DNA of 64,000 nucleotides from Butyricimonas muris (GCF_046365375.1 NZ_JBKEIT010000003.1:248001-312000); one strand, 5' to 3'. Shown: positions 36,629-45,520, counted from the stretch's first letter. Program-made: numbers and translations. Notes: a model not told the origin generated them from the sequence alone.

Positions 36629-36736
36629 TTAGCGCATGCAGCGCATACACATGGACATGGCAATAGAGAGGATGAAAAGATTTCTACAATTGGCGGTGCA
36701 ATAACTGCTGTTCTGGTTTGTTGTTTCTTTTTTCAT
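36629..36736 (-). CDS. Met/Cys-rich 35-aa leader ORF
   Basis: Starts 13 nt after the SAM riboswitch and encodes 35 residues ending AMSMCMRCMR: five Met and five Cys in all, with four Met and two Cys in the last nine residues. It lies between the riboswitch and the DUF39 gene. Position and composition suggest a regulatory leader peptide sensing methionine or cysteine supply, or a small metal/sulfur-binding peptide. No database comparison was made. Confidence 0.55.
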   Translation of the reverse strand: MKKETTNQNSSYCTANCRNLFILSIAMSMCMRCMR

Positions 36737-36749
36737 TTTTCTTCAGCTT

Positions 36750-36854
36750 AAATTATAACTCCTGGTTCTCAGGTCAGGTTTTGGCACCTTGCAAATCTTT
36801 TGCAGGTTGTCGGAGCTTCAATGAGCCTGTTCTCTCGACTCCTCTTTATAATTC
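36750..36854 (-). ncRNA. SAM-I-type (S-box) riboswitch
   Basis: On the - strand, P1 is closed by AATTATAA/TTATAATT. The core has GAGAACAGGCTC, TGAAGCTCCGACAACCT and CAAGGTGCCAAAACCTG, the hallmark S-box strings. A final stem CCTGAGAACCAGG precedes the 3' P1 strand. It lies upstream of the homocysteine/methionine operon, so high SAM should shut the operon down. I see no obvious T-run terminator directly after it, so control may act through the leader ORF or translation. Confidence 0.9.
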
Positions 36855-37295
36855 AAACAATCCTCGCAGATTGAATTGATCGGGACAAAGAAAAAAAGAA
36901 TAAATGAAGAATGCAAATATTTTTCATCTTTTTTGCGATCGGAGATTCTAATTTACTGCTATAACTCTTCATTACACGTGAATAACCCCTGTTCAACCCT
37001 TGGCCTCTATCAAAAAGATTGCAATTTCATATCATTAACAGAGCATGAACGCTGGTTTACGTTCATGCTTCGAAGATGCTACGTTCATGCTCCGAACTTG
37101 GTAGCGGGAAACCATAGCCTAAGTATAGTCCGGGGGATGCCGGGTGTGAGTGAAGGGATGAAAATGCAGTGTTTCGTTTATCGCAATTTAACATTTTGCG
37201 AATTGCGAGAAATGAAACACAAACTGATATTATTACGATAAATGTGATAATTTTAAATATAAGATTTATAACGACAAATTTTCATGTATTTATAT
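36855..37295. other. Intergenic region between divergent operons
   Basis: About 440 bases between the divergent SAM riboswitch and the zinc-ribbon/SPFH operon promoter. It contains one AGCATGAACG (37042-37051) and two CGTTCATGCT copies (37060-37069, 37082-37091), which can pair into alternative hairpins. An open frame at 36876-37241 has no recognisable protein features. Confidence 0.4.
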
Positions 37296-37325
37296 TTTGT
37301 GTTAATCAAAAATTAATTACTTTTG
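37296..37325 (+). promoter_or_regulatory. Promoter of the nine-gene envelope operon
   Basis: TTTG (37296-37299), 18-bp spacer, TACTTTTG (37318-37325). The predicted start near 37332 leaves a ~130-nt leader before the first gene. It is the only strong promoter seen upstream of the nine closely packed genes. Confidence 0.7.
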
Positions 37326-37463
37326 TGTATCAGTGAATAAAAATTTATTGATATTATTGTAAAATTAGAGAAGTGTCGCGTGTGAAAGGGAGAACAGGAG
37401 CGATTCGTGTGAGTTTTTGCGGATAGTTAATATGGATATTTACACTGTCAATGTGTTGCGAGT

Positions 37464-38903
37464 ATGAAGAAATGTGTGTTTGTTTTTTTGATCATGATTT
37501 TAGTGGTTTATGGTTATGCACAGACGGTAACATCGACGAAGACGCTTACCGATTCGCTTCGTGTGCAGTTCGAGAAAGATGCCAAGCAAATCACGTCTGA
37601 TTTTGAGGCGTATAGTAAACAGGCTCGTGAAGAGTACGCGAAATACGAGGCACAAGCAAAAGCGGATTATTTTCGTTATGTCCGTTCTATCAAAAAGGTA
37701 TGGGGGGAAGATAGTGTTATTGACAACACCCGGACGGAATGGGTGGAATACAGTGATGATTATCATAGCCGTTCCATTGTCGATTTTGACAAAGGGGAGA
37801 TTTTCGTGGAGATAACGCTTGACGATATCGGCGTTACGGATTCTACCGAGATAAACGCACGTTTGGCGGAGGCCATAGAACGGATGTTGAACAGCAGGGG
37901 TTCGACCTGTCCTTACCAATCTTCTGTTGACGCATCGGAAGCCTTGACGCAAAAACCTATCCTTGACGGGCTTGTTGATTTCTCCAAGTATAAATTCGAT
38001 ACGTCGTCAGCCTCAACGGACAGGAAACCGACATCCGCCCGTCCTGTCCCCCCGGTGCCGACCGTGAAGGGGAAAAATCTGACGGTTGATCGGAAGCAGG
38101 ATTCGCTGGCACGAACTGTTGACACGGGGAAAACGATGGCACAGCGTGCTCTGGAGAAAGACAATAAAAGAAATGGTAATCCTCTCGCTAGTAAACAGGA
38201 AGAGGCTCGTGAGCGTGCCGAACAAAAAAAGCAGGAATGGTCTGGCAAAGGGGAAACGGCATCTATCGCGAAAGCTATCGCGGCGCAAAGTAAAAAAACG
38301 GTCAAGGTAACGGGAACGAACAAGGAAGCACGCCAAGTGGTGCAGGTGCAAATGAGCCTTGTTGCCGATAATCTCTCGAAAAACGCGGCTCTTTATAAAG
38401 ACCTTGTAGCGGAATTTTCGCGCGTCTACCAGATTGAGGCGTCACTTATTTATGCCGTGATGGAGCAGGAATCCTGTTTCAATCCCGAGGCAACGAGTTG
38501 GGTTCCGGCTTACGGGTTGATGCAGCTTGTCCCGACGTCGGGAGGTTTTGATGCGTTTCGCTACGTGTACAAGCGCGAGTGGATTCCCACGCGGAGTTAT
38601 CTTTTCAACCCGCGTAATAATATAGAATTGGGTACCGCCTATTTGCGTGTTTTGTCGAACCAGTTCGCGTCGGTTGCCAATTCCGATTGCCGCAAGTTGT
38701 GCGTGATTGCCGGGTATAATACCGGGGCGGGAAACGTGAGCAGGGCTTTCACGGGAGCAACGAACCTGAATAAAGCCATCCCGTTGATAAACGAATGCAA
38801 TTATGAACAATTATACAGTCATCTCACGACTCGTCTGAGCACGAGTGAAGCCCGGAATTATGTTTCGGGGGTGACGAAACGACAGAAAAAGTATCTCAAA
38901 TAA
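37464..38903 (+). CDS. MltC-like lytic transglycosylase
   Basis: 479 aa with a Sec signal (residues 1-19, YGYAQ). Residues ~25-170 resemble the N-terminal domain of E. coli MltC: DFEAYSKQAREEYAKYEAQ, a VWGEDS site, then HSRSIVDFDKGEIFVEITL. A ~120-residue low-complexity, Lys/Glu-rich linker follows. Residues ~310-470 are an SLT fold with catalytic Glu336 in AVMEQESCFNPEA, GLMQLVPT and AGYNTGAGNV. It would cleave peptidoglycan in the periplasm. MltC is a lipoprotein, but no lipobox is seen here. First gene of the operon; the next starts 14 nt later. Confidence 0.88.
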   Translation: MKKCVFVFLIMILVVYGYAQTVTSTKTLTDSLRVQFEKDAKQITSDFEAYSKQAREEYAKYEAQAKADYFRYVRSIKKVWGEDSVIDNTRTEWVEYSDDYHSRSIVDFDKGEIFVEITLDDIGVTDSTEINARLAEAIERMLNSRGSTCPYQSSVDASEALTQKPILDGLVDFSKYKFDTSSASTDRKPTSARPVPPVPTVKGKNLTVDRKQDSLARTVDTGKTMAQRALEKDNKRNGNPLASKQEEARERAEQKKQEWSGKGETASIAKAIAAQSKKTVKVTGTNKEARQVVQVQMSLVADNLSKNAALYKDLVAEFSRVYQIEASLIYAVMEQESCFNPEATSWVPAYGLMQLVPTSGGFDAFRYVYKREWIPTRSYLFNPRNNIELGTAYLRVLSNQFASVANSDCRKLCVIAGYNTGAGNVSRAFTGATNLNKAIPLINECNYEQLYSHLTTRLSTSEARNYVSGVTKRQKKYLK

Positions 38904-38917
38904 AAAATGAAATAACG

Positions 38918-40657
38918 ATGTATTGCCCTGAATGCGGAAATAAAATAGAAGACGGGAACGTGCTTTTTTGTTCGGAATGCGGAACAAAATTGGAGAGGGA
39001 CGTTCACACGATGAACAAGGATTCCATGGGTTCGTCCTCGTCTAAAGAAGCGGGTATTCATGGATTGCTCTTCACGAATCTGAATTTGCTGGCAGAAAAA
39101 CTGGATGTTGACGAGCAAAGTTTAACAGCCGTGTTTGACAAATTTATCGTGGAGAAAAGGAAGTGTGGCGTTTCATACAAACTTGTCGATGCCGGTAATT
39201 ATTCTTACGGGAAGAGCGGTTTTTTCGGGAAGACCAGAACGGTTAGTTTAAATGCCGACAGTTCGTTGTGGGATTATATGGACATACTGATGGATGTTCA
39301 TCAACGGGAAGAAGCGGCGGGAAAGGAAGAATCACAATACCTGTTTATTATAGGAGGAAGCGATATTATTCCCATGCCGTGCGTTCGTCATTATATCCCG
39401 GATGATAGTAATGATGACAGTATCGATACGGATATACTTTACGCTTATCCCTACGGCAAGGAGATGCTTGCTTTACTTGAAAGTCAGGAGATATTCAAGT
39501 ACGAACAGCTTTTTTTCGTGGGACGGTTGCCTTTCGGGGAGGATGCGTCATGTGAAGATTTACTCGATTACCTGAAGCGGGATATAGAAAATTCTCACGG
39601 TATTCCGATGATCGCGGCTTACGGGCAATGCGATCCTAACTGGAAGAATGTGTCCGTCCGCGTGGCGGGTGATCTTTTGAGCGGTAATTATTTGCGTAAT
39701 TTCGACGGTCGTTTGCCGGCTGATTGTTATTATAACCGGCTTATTCTTTCTCCCATGGTTATGGAGGAGAATGTCAGCCAAGTTTTCCACGCGGGAGCTT
39801 CTTTGTATTATTATAACCTTCATGGAGGGGAAGGATTGGAGTCACGCGGTTATTTCGGAGCCATGCTTCATAAAAGCGGGGAGGGAGCTTATCCGGTCAT
39901 CGAGCCGGAACACATGATGACTTGTCTGGCTCCTAATATCGTTATCAGCGAGGCTTGTTACGGGGGACGTTTTATCGGGTTGGATAGGTATCACAGTATG
40001 TTATTGGCCTCGCTCTCCGCGAACACGTTGGCTTTCGTGGGGTCGTCGCGGGTGGCTTGGGGTTCCGTGGATTCTTTGAATGCGACTCCTTCCACGGTTG
40101 CTTTGTGCGAGGCGGATATCATCGCCAGTTGCTTCATGAATGCCGTTTTGCAAGGATATACCGTGGCGCAGGCATTGTTTATCGCGCGTAGTGCTTTGTT
40201 GCAGGGAACCGATCAGGGCAGTTTATACTCGGCTTTGACGATCGTGGAATTTAATCTTTTCGGGGACCCGACTCTCTCGATGAATTTTTACAAGGGGGGA
40301 AAGTCAGAGGGCGAAAGGCTTGGGAAGAAGGCTCTGGTTCCCGAAGACGCTAAAATCGGGTGTACTGTCGAGAGAATTAAATCGGGGAATAGGAGCGGTT
40401 CCATTCTGGAACAGGTGCGCAGTGCCGTTGATGGTAATATTCTCCAAATTCACACGATGATAAATCAATACCTATACGCGAATTATGGCGTGGTACCGCG
40501 TGAGGTTGACGGGATTTTCAAGGTGCGATATAAAGACGGGCGGGAAGAATTACAGTTTAATTATGACATGGAGGCTCAAGAGGGAAAAATACCTGCCCGT
40601 TATGTCATAACGACCACTGTCGGCGGGGAAATCAAGCGTGTTTACACGGCAAAATGA
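38918..40657 (+). CDS. Zinc-ribbon caspase-like (clan CD) protease
   Basis: 579 aa, no signal peptide, so cytoplasmic. A zinc ribbon (Cys3, Cys6, Cys18, Cys21) opens the protein. The middle has a clan CD (C25/caspase-like) fold with His302 in YYNLHGGEGL and Cys347 in ISEACYGGRF. Each follows a hydrophobic strand, and the 45-residue His-Cys spacing is typical of the clan. SLSANTLAFVGSSRVAWGS and a late FGDPTLSMNF match the rest of the gingipain-like core. The ~110-residue C-terminal part is unassigned. Substrate unknown; partners are likely the zinc-ribbon proteins encoded next. Confidence 0.8.
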   Translation: MYCPECGNKIEDGNVLFCSECGTKLERDVHTMNKDSMGSSSSKEAGIHGLLFTNLNLLAEKLDVDEQSLTAVFDKFIVEKRKCGVSYKLVDAGNYSYGKSGFFGKTRTVSLNADSSLWDYMDILMDVHQREEAAGKEESQYLFIIGGSDIIPMPCVRHYIPDDSNDDSIDTDILYAYPYGKEMLALLESQEIFKYEQLFFVGRLPFGEDASCEDLLDYLKRDIENSHGIPMIAAYGQCDPNWKNVSVRVAGDLLSGNYLRNFDGRLPADCYYNRLILSPMVMEENVSQVFHAGASLYYYNLHGGEGLESRGYFGAMLHKSGEGAYPVIEPEHMMTCLAPNIVISEACYGGRFIGLDRYHSMLLASLSANTLAFVGSSRVAWGSVDSLNATPSTVALCEADIIASCFMNAVLQGYTVAQALFIARSALLQGTDQGSLYSALTIVEFNLFGDPTLSMNFYKGGKSEGERLGKKALVPEDAKIGCTVERIKSGNRSGSILEQVRSAVDGNILQIHTMINQYLYANYGVVPREVDGIFKVRYKDGREELQFNYDMEAQEGKIPARYVITTTVGGEIKRVYTAK

Positions 40658-40690
40658 AATATTTAAAATAAGATTGTAAAACGAAATATT

Positions 40691-42973
40691 ATGAATTGTC
40701 CTAAATGTAATACAGTCCTTCGTGCGGGTGCAAAGTTTTGCACTTCTTGCGGACAGAAAATAGAGGCCTCGATGGAATGTCCTCAATGTAGTGCTCCCTT
40801 GAAACCGGAGACCAAGTTTTGTACCAAATGCGGCCATCGAATGGTTCCGGCGGAAAAAGCACCGGCTTCACCGCAACCGGAAGCGTCCGACTTGAATACG
40901 GTGAAGGGGCGTATTTATTGGAATATACAACCGGGGCAAGTTGCCCGGGTGATCAGTGAGGCGGAATTTGACTCTTATAATAAGATTCAAGGCATTATCA
41001 TACCGGAAGGAACAACAGCATATATCCGGGCTAACGGGCGCACTATCGCTTCTATCAGCGGCGGTACTTATGATTTTACGGGTTCATCGGAACAAGCGAT
41101 TAATAATGCGGGAAGAAATTTGCGGAAAGGATGGGAATTTATTGTCAATTTATTTAAAAGCCGCAAGCGGGAGGAGGGAGATAAGACCGGGGAGGAACTT
41201 TACCGGCAGCAGCAGAATGTGATTCAAGAAAACGCGAAGCGGGGAGCGGCTTTTTCAATTATCATTTTGTTGGACAAAGCGTTTCCGCTTCTCATCGGTT
41301 CCAAACAGCAGCAGATTGACGGGTACAAGGATTTTACCCCGATGAATATTCAGACCCGGTATCTCGATATGGAATTGGGCGTGAATGCCTATTTCAAGAT
41401 TTCAGACCCGGAACGGTTTATCATTCACTATTTGACGGAGCGGCAGGTGCTGAACACGGCGTTTATCGTGGACGAGATAACCGATACCGTCCGTACGGTA
41501 CTCCAAGATGCGTTGTATGACGTGGAACTCTCTTCCAATCGTATCCCGAAGGAACTTCACTCGATGTTAAAAGACAAGATTAACGCGGTTGCCGCCGAGG
41601 CGTTCTTCGGTGTGTCGGTCGTGCGTATCGTGGAGATTTCGGCGGCGAACGAGGATTTGGAGCGTTTCAGGGCGTTGAGTCGTGAATTGTATCTTTCAGA
41701 GAAAGAGTTGGATTACCTGCGTCGTTCCAATGAATTCAAGAATAGATTGTCCGATACCGTGAACGCGCAACGGTTGCATGAAGCCTCGTCCGATTTGGAT
41801 TTGGACAAGCAATTGGAAGTGATCAATCATGACCGGTTGTTGCACGAAGATGAAGTGGAAAAATTCAAATATTTCCTGAAAAACGAGCGTATCGTGCGTG
41901 AGGCGCAGAATGATGACGAGCGTAACGCGGCTTTAGCGGAATTGGCCAAGACGGGCTTGATCCGTGAAGATGAAGTGTATGCGCTTCAGGATCAGTTGCA
42001 AACGAACAGCTACCAGCGGGGGATGGCATTCCAGATGATGCAACTTCGTGACGGTATCGAGTTCGAGCGTGTTCGTCTGGAAGGTGAAGCTGACAAGGCG
42101 GCAGTGATTATCAAGAAGGAACTCGAGTTGACCGGTTTACGTGACGATTATGACGACAGCCGTTTCTATAAAGAAGTTGAAAAACAGCGTACGCTTGCCG
42201 AAACTAATTTGGATTTGGAACAGCGTAGCCGTGATATGGACTATCAGGATGTCAAGCGTATGCACGATATGGAACGGGAGGATGACGATACCCAATTCCA
42301 ACAGTTCATGGCGATGCAAAAGGGGGAGGAAGAAGGAAAAGAAAATCAGCGCCGGCATGAGGCGGAACTGGAACAAACGCGTTTGAAGAGTGCCGAGGAG
42401 TTGGAACGTCTGAAGTGGGAGAACTCCAAGGAACTTTCTGACGAGAAGGTGTGGGCGTTAAGCGGTGGCGATGCTGCCGTGGCGTATGCCGAGAACAGGT
42501 ATAGCGCGGATGCCGAGCGGGAAGCGAGCGAACGTCTGGAAGCCCAACGGCGCGAGTTGGATGCGCGTCTGGAAGCGGAACGCGCGTCCCGTGATGCCGA
42601 GCACCGGGATAATCAGAGTCAGATGTTCGGGATGATGCGCGACATGATGGCTATGACCGGGGGTATTCAAGCCCAGAAAGCGGAGGAGCGGGATAGCCGG
42701 ACACGGGAAAAGATGGAGGAAAAAGACCGTCAGTTGCGTGAACGCGATGAGCGTATTCTGCGGCAGGAGGGACGGATGGATACGGCTTACGACCGTGCGT
42801 TGGATTATAGCACCCGCGGTAACGCGCCCGCTCACCCGCGGCAGAACGCGGAGTCGGAACAGGTAGCACGGCAAGCGGGAGCGAAAACGGTTGCTTTTGT
42901 CGTGTGCCCGGAATGCGGGAAGCAGTTGGAAGCCGGAATCAAGTTTTGCGAGGATTGCGGAGCCGAGGTATAG
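40691..42973 (+). CDS. SPFH/Band-7 protein with three zinc ribbons
   Basis: 760 aa. Two N-terminal zinc ribbons (Cys3/6/17/20 and Cys30/33/44/47) are followed by an SPFH domain at about 70-330 (GQVARVISEAEF, RYLDMELGVNAYFKISDPERF, FFGVSVVRIVEIS). A long charged coiled coil spans ~330-700, and a third zinc ribbon (Cys739/742/753/756) ends the protein. It resembles the COG4260 membrane-protease-subunit-like family. No clear transmembrane helix; SPFH proteins bind membranes peripherally and oligomerise. It probably forms the scaffold of the system. It lies between the caspase-like protease gene and a small OB-like gene. Confidence 0.88.
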   Translation: MNCPKCNTVLRAGAKFCTSCGQKIEASMECPQCSAPLKPETKFCTKCGHRMVPAEKAPASPQPEASDLNTVKGRIYWNIQPGQVARVISEAEFDSYNKIQGIIIPEGTTAYIRANGRTIASISGGTYDFTGSSEQAINNAGRNLRKGWEFIVNLFKSRKREEGDKTGEELYRQQQNVIQENAKRGAAFSIIILLDKAFPLLIGSKQQQIDGYKDFTPMNIQTRYLDMELGVNAYFKISDPERFIIHYLTERQVLNTAFIVDEITDTVRTVLQDALYDVELSSNRIPKELHSMLKDKINAVAAEAFFGVSVVRIVEISAANEDLERFRALSRELYLSEKELDYLRRSNEFKNRLSDTVNAQRLHEASSDLDLDKQLEVINHDRLLHEDEVEKFKYFLKNERIVREAQNDDERNAALAELAKTGLIREDEVYALQDQLQTNSYQRGMAFQMMQLRDGIEFERVRLEGEADKAAVIIKKELELTGLRDDYDDSRFYKEVEKQRTLAETNLDLEQRSRDMDYQDVKRMHDMEREDDDTQFQQFMAMQKGEEEGKENQRRHEAELEQTRLKSAEELERLKWENSKELSDEKVWALSGGDAAVAYAENRYSADAEREASERLEAQRRELDARLEAERASRDAEHRDNQSQMFGMMRDMMAMTGGIQAQKAEERDSRTREKMEEKDRQLRERDERILRQEGRMDTAYDRALDYSTRGNAPAHPRQNAESEQVARQAGAKTVAFVVCPECGKQLEAGIKFCEDCGAEV

Positions 42974-43006
42974 CAAAAGAATTTCTCATTTCAAAGAGTT
43001 AAGGAT

Positions 43007-43300
43007 ATGACAATAATTCATGGAATCATAGAGTGTCGTTTGCAGCATGTCGGGTCGAAGTCGGAAGGCGTGAGAGCGGTTCTGAAAGGAGATGACGGCA
43101 GGACGTATAAACTCTATCGGGTTGGCATTTTACCTGCCGGGGATCCTTTTTTTATCCCTTATGACGGGATGCGGGTCGGGATTTCCGGAAACGCGGAGGA
43201 AGCGACAGGGAGTTTTTGTGTAACATCTATTCTATTGGATGACGGAACGGAAGTTTTTTCGCAACCGGTAGAACCTCCCGTTGCCGACGAGTCTGTTTAG
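43007..43300 (+). CDS. Small OB-like protein
   Basis: 97 aa, beta-rich, no signal or membrane helix. The pattern (GIIECRLQHVGSKSEGVRAVLK, YKLYRVGI, PYDGMRVGISGNAEEATGSF, LDDGTEVF) resembles a small OB-fold, but I recognise no family. It is embedded in the operon between two zinc-ribbon proteins, with 33- and 53-nt gaps, so it is probably a true component and not a chance frame. Confidence 0.7.
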   Translation: MTIIHGIIECRLQHVGSKSEGVRAVLKGDDGRTYKLYRVGILPAGDPFFIPYDGMRVGISGNAEEATGSFCVTSILLDDGTEVFSQPVEPPVADESV

Positions 43301-43353
43301 TCCTATGTGCTGTACGAGTTTAAAGAAAAAAAATGAATTAAAAATACGAGATT

Positions 43354-44550
43354 ATGAGCAAAAAGAGATATTGTCCGGAATGTGGTCAGGTAATGGAAAC
43401 GGATGAACGTTTTTGTCAGGATTGCGGGGCAGAGGTACCGTGTGATCCGGATAAAGACCGTGCCGCGGCGGAGGCGGTTTTGAACGAGGTCAAGCCTTCG
43501 GACACGGAGGGATCTATCATCGGCGCGGGGGCGCGGGCAAACGTTACCGGGGGCATCAATAAAACTTCAACTACACATACTAATGTCAATACCTCCCATG
43601 TGGATAATTCCGCTACCGTCCATAATAACACGACGATAGTGATGGGAAAGGGGGAGATTGAATATTGTGAGGTATGCGGGAATCCTTTCGGGGAGAAACA
43701 CGCTCGTTGTCCGAAATGCGGCAAACAGATATGTTTTGACTGTAAGGTGAAGAACAAGAATCGTTGCGTGGAGTGCGAGAAAAAGTCCGTGAACGAATAC
43801 AGTGTCGCTTTTCAGCAATTGCTCTTGACGACGAACGGGAATATTGGTATTGCCGGACGGCAGATGATGAATCAGAAGGCGAGAGAGTTGGACGTGGAGG
43901 ACTCGAAAGAGGCTATCGAGGAGGAGATGAATGAATTGTACAAACCGGTGGATAAGGCTGTACAACCCTTGGTTGGGGGTGCTGCAACATTCACGGGACA
44001 ATCCGTTCAGCAAGCGGAAATAGCCGGAAAAGGCGTGGGAGCTTTAACCGGGGACAAACCTCTTCAGCCTCGTTCGACAAGCAAAGGGAAAAACAAGTGG
44101 CTTCCTGCGGTTGTTATCGTGTTTGTCGTGATTGGCGTTTTTTTCGTTTTTGGCAAGAAAGATAATTCTTCCAAAGAAACGGCTTCTGTTCCCCCGACGG
44201 AACAAAAACAGACGGTTTCTAAACAAGCGGCTCCGGCTGCGGAACAGAAAGCCGCACCACAGGTCACAACTCCGGCGAAAACGGAAAAAACGGCGGTAAA
44301 GGCTGAACAGCCCGTGGTGGCGAAGAAAGATGCTGATTATGATGCGGGAATGGCGGCTTATGATAAGAAGGAGGGGATTGAAGCCATTCGCCTTTTCAAG
44401 AAATCCGGCAGTGCGACGTCTTATTATATGCTGGGTAGGATTTATGAAAGCGGCTGCGGTAAAGTGGCTGCCAACGCAATGATGGCACGGCAGAATTTTA
44501 AGAAAGCTGCCGATATGGGAAATGAAGACGCGAAAGCGAAATTGAAATGA
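43354..44550 (+). CDS. Zinc-ribbon membrane protein with Sel1-like tail
   Basis: 398 aa. A zinc ribbon at the N-terminus (CPECGQVMETDERFCQDCG) is followed by a Thr/Asn-rich stretch with a VTGGINKTSTTHTN pattern. A second Cys-rich cluster (YCEVCGNPF, CPKCGKQICFDCKVKNKNRCVEC) could bind two metals. One membrane helix (LPAVVIVFVVIGVFFVFG, about 250-270) precedes an Ala/Lys/Glu-rich linker and a C-terminal Sel1-like pair (YYMLGRIYESGCG, ARQNFKKAADMGNEDAKAKL). The zinc parts would be cytoplasmic and the Sel1 tail periplasmic. It may connect the cytoplasmic zinc-ribbon proteins with the envelope lipoproteins. Confidence 0.78.
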   Translation: MSKKRYCPECGQVMETDERFCQDCGAEVPCDPDKDRAAAEAVLNEVKPSDTEGSIIGAGARANVTGGINKTSTTHTNVNTSHVDNSATVHNNTTIVMGKGEIEYCEVCGNPFGEKHARCPKCGKQICFDCKVKNKNRCVECEKKSVNEYSVAFQQLLLTTNGNIGIAGRQMMNQKARELDVEDSKEAIEEEMNELYKPVDKAVQPLVGGAATFTGQSVQQAEIAGKGVGALTGDKPLQPRSTSKGKNKWLPAVVIVFVVIGVFFVFGKKDNSSKETASVPPTEQKQTVSKQAAPAAEQKAAPQVTTPAKTEKTAVKAEQPVVAKKDADYDAGMAAYDKKEGIEAIRLFKKSGSATSYYMLGRIYESGCGKVAANAMMARQNFKKAADMGNEDAKAKLK

Positions 44551-44581
44551 AAATAAAAAAACATATTAATAGAATTTACTA

Positions 44582-45511
44582 ATGACTAAAATTGGCGCTA
44601 TGTTAAAAATTGTTTTGAGTGTTGCCTTGTTCTGTGTTGTAGCAATTGCAGTTCAAGCTCAGGAAGTTAAGAAACCGCGTTTGTACGTGGAGTATTTCAC
44701 GGAAGCGAATGGAGTATCGAAAGCGGACGGCGATAAAGTTCGTCAGGCGGTGATCGATGCCCTCAGCAAGACAAAGCGTTTCGAGTTGGTAGACCGGGAT
44801 GTTGAAAGCTCTCTTAAAAAGGAAGAGGAACGCCGTTCCGACGAGAAAGCGATGGGAGATGAAAAAGCCCGTACACAAACCATGTCTGCCGCCGCCCATG
44901 ATTATATCTTGAGCGGGAATGTATTGGGTTGTTCCGTGAAATCCGAACAAAAAGACGGCAAGACGATGTACACCTGTGTTTTGAATTATTCTGTCACGTT
45001 GACGGAAGTTACCACGTCAACGACTGTTGCAACCAAAGCGTTCGATCATTCACCTTCGGGGATAGGCGGTACCGTGGGTAAACTTTTGGATATGTCGGAT
45101 TCGAAAGAAAAGGCAATTGCCGGTGCCGTTAATATGATTTCCAGTGATATTCAGGATTTCCTGATCAAGGAATTTCCGTTGGAAGGTACAGTTATCCCTT
45201 TGGACTATGAGGTGAAGAAGGACAAAATGGTAAAGTGTTACATTGATTTGGGGGCTGAACACGGGGTTAAGAAAGGAGATTATTTTTCCGTTTTGTCGCC
45301 CAGCGTAAGAGCCGGTCGCACGACTTACAGCGAAGTGGGGCGGTTAAGAGTGGAAGAAGTGGTAGACGGAACCATGTCGCAGTGTAAGGTGGTGCAAGGG
45401 GACAAGCGAGTGTTTGCCGCGATGGAAAGTTTTCAAGCACTGGATGAAGCGGCACAGAAGAAACAAGCTCTAAAGATTAAATCTACGGTGGCGCCTTTAT
45501 TATCATTTTAA
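44582..45511 (+). CDS. CsgG/LpoB-like exported protein
   Basis: 309 aa (or 303 from ATG 44600, which gives a better signal peptide ending AVQAQE). The fold pattern RLYVEYFTEANGVSKADGDKVRQAVIDALSK, quoted in pieces, with FELVDRDVESSL and the later SAAAHDYILSGNV matches the CsgG/LpoB alpha-beta domain. This domain occurs in curli export pores and in penicillin-binding-protein activators. A C-terminal beta domain (GVKKGDYFSVLSP) follows. No lipobox. Exported, probably periplasmic; within the operon it leads the envelope sub-cluster. Confidence 0.75.
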   Translation: MTKIGAMLKIVLSVALFCVVAIAVQAQEVKKPRLYVEYFTEANGVSKADGDKVRQAVIDALSKTKRFELVDRDVESSLKKEEERRSDEKAMGDEKARTQTMSAAAHDYILSGNVLGCSVKSEQKDGKTMYTCVLNYSVTLTEVTTSTTVATKAFDHSPSGIGGTVGKLLDMSDSKEKAIAGAVNMISSDIQDFLIKEFPLEGTVIPLDYEVKKDKMVKCYIDLGAEHGVKKGDYFSVLSPSVRAGRTTYSEVGRLRVEEVVDGTMSQCKVVQGDKRVFAAMESFQALDEAAQKKQALKIKSTVAPLLSF

Positions 45512-45520
45512 TAGTCAGCT

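Noticed and set aside
36876..37241. 121-aa open frame upstream of the envelope operon
   Set aside because: No family features and irregular composition. It overlaps predicted regulatory DNA with repeated CGTTCATGCT motifs, so it is treated as chance.
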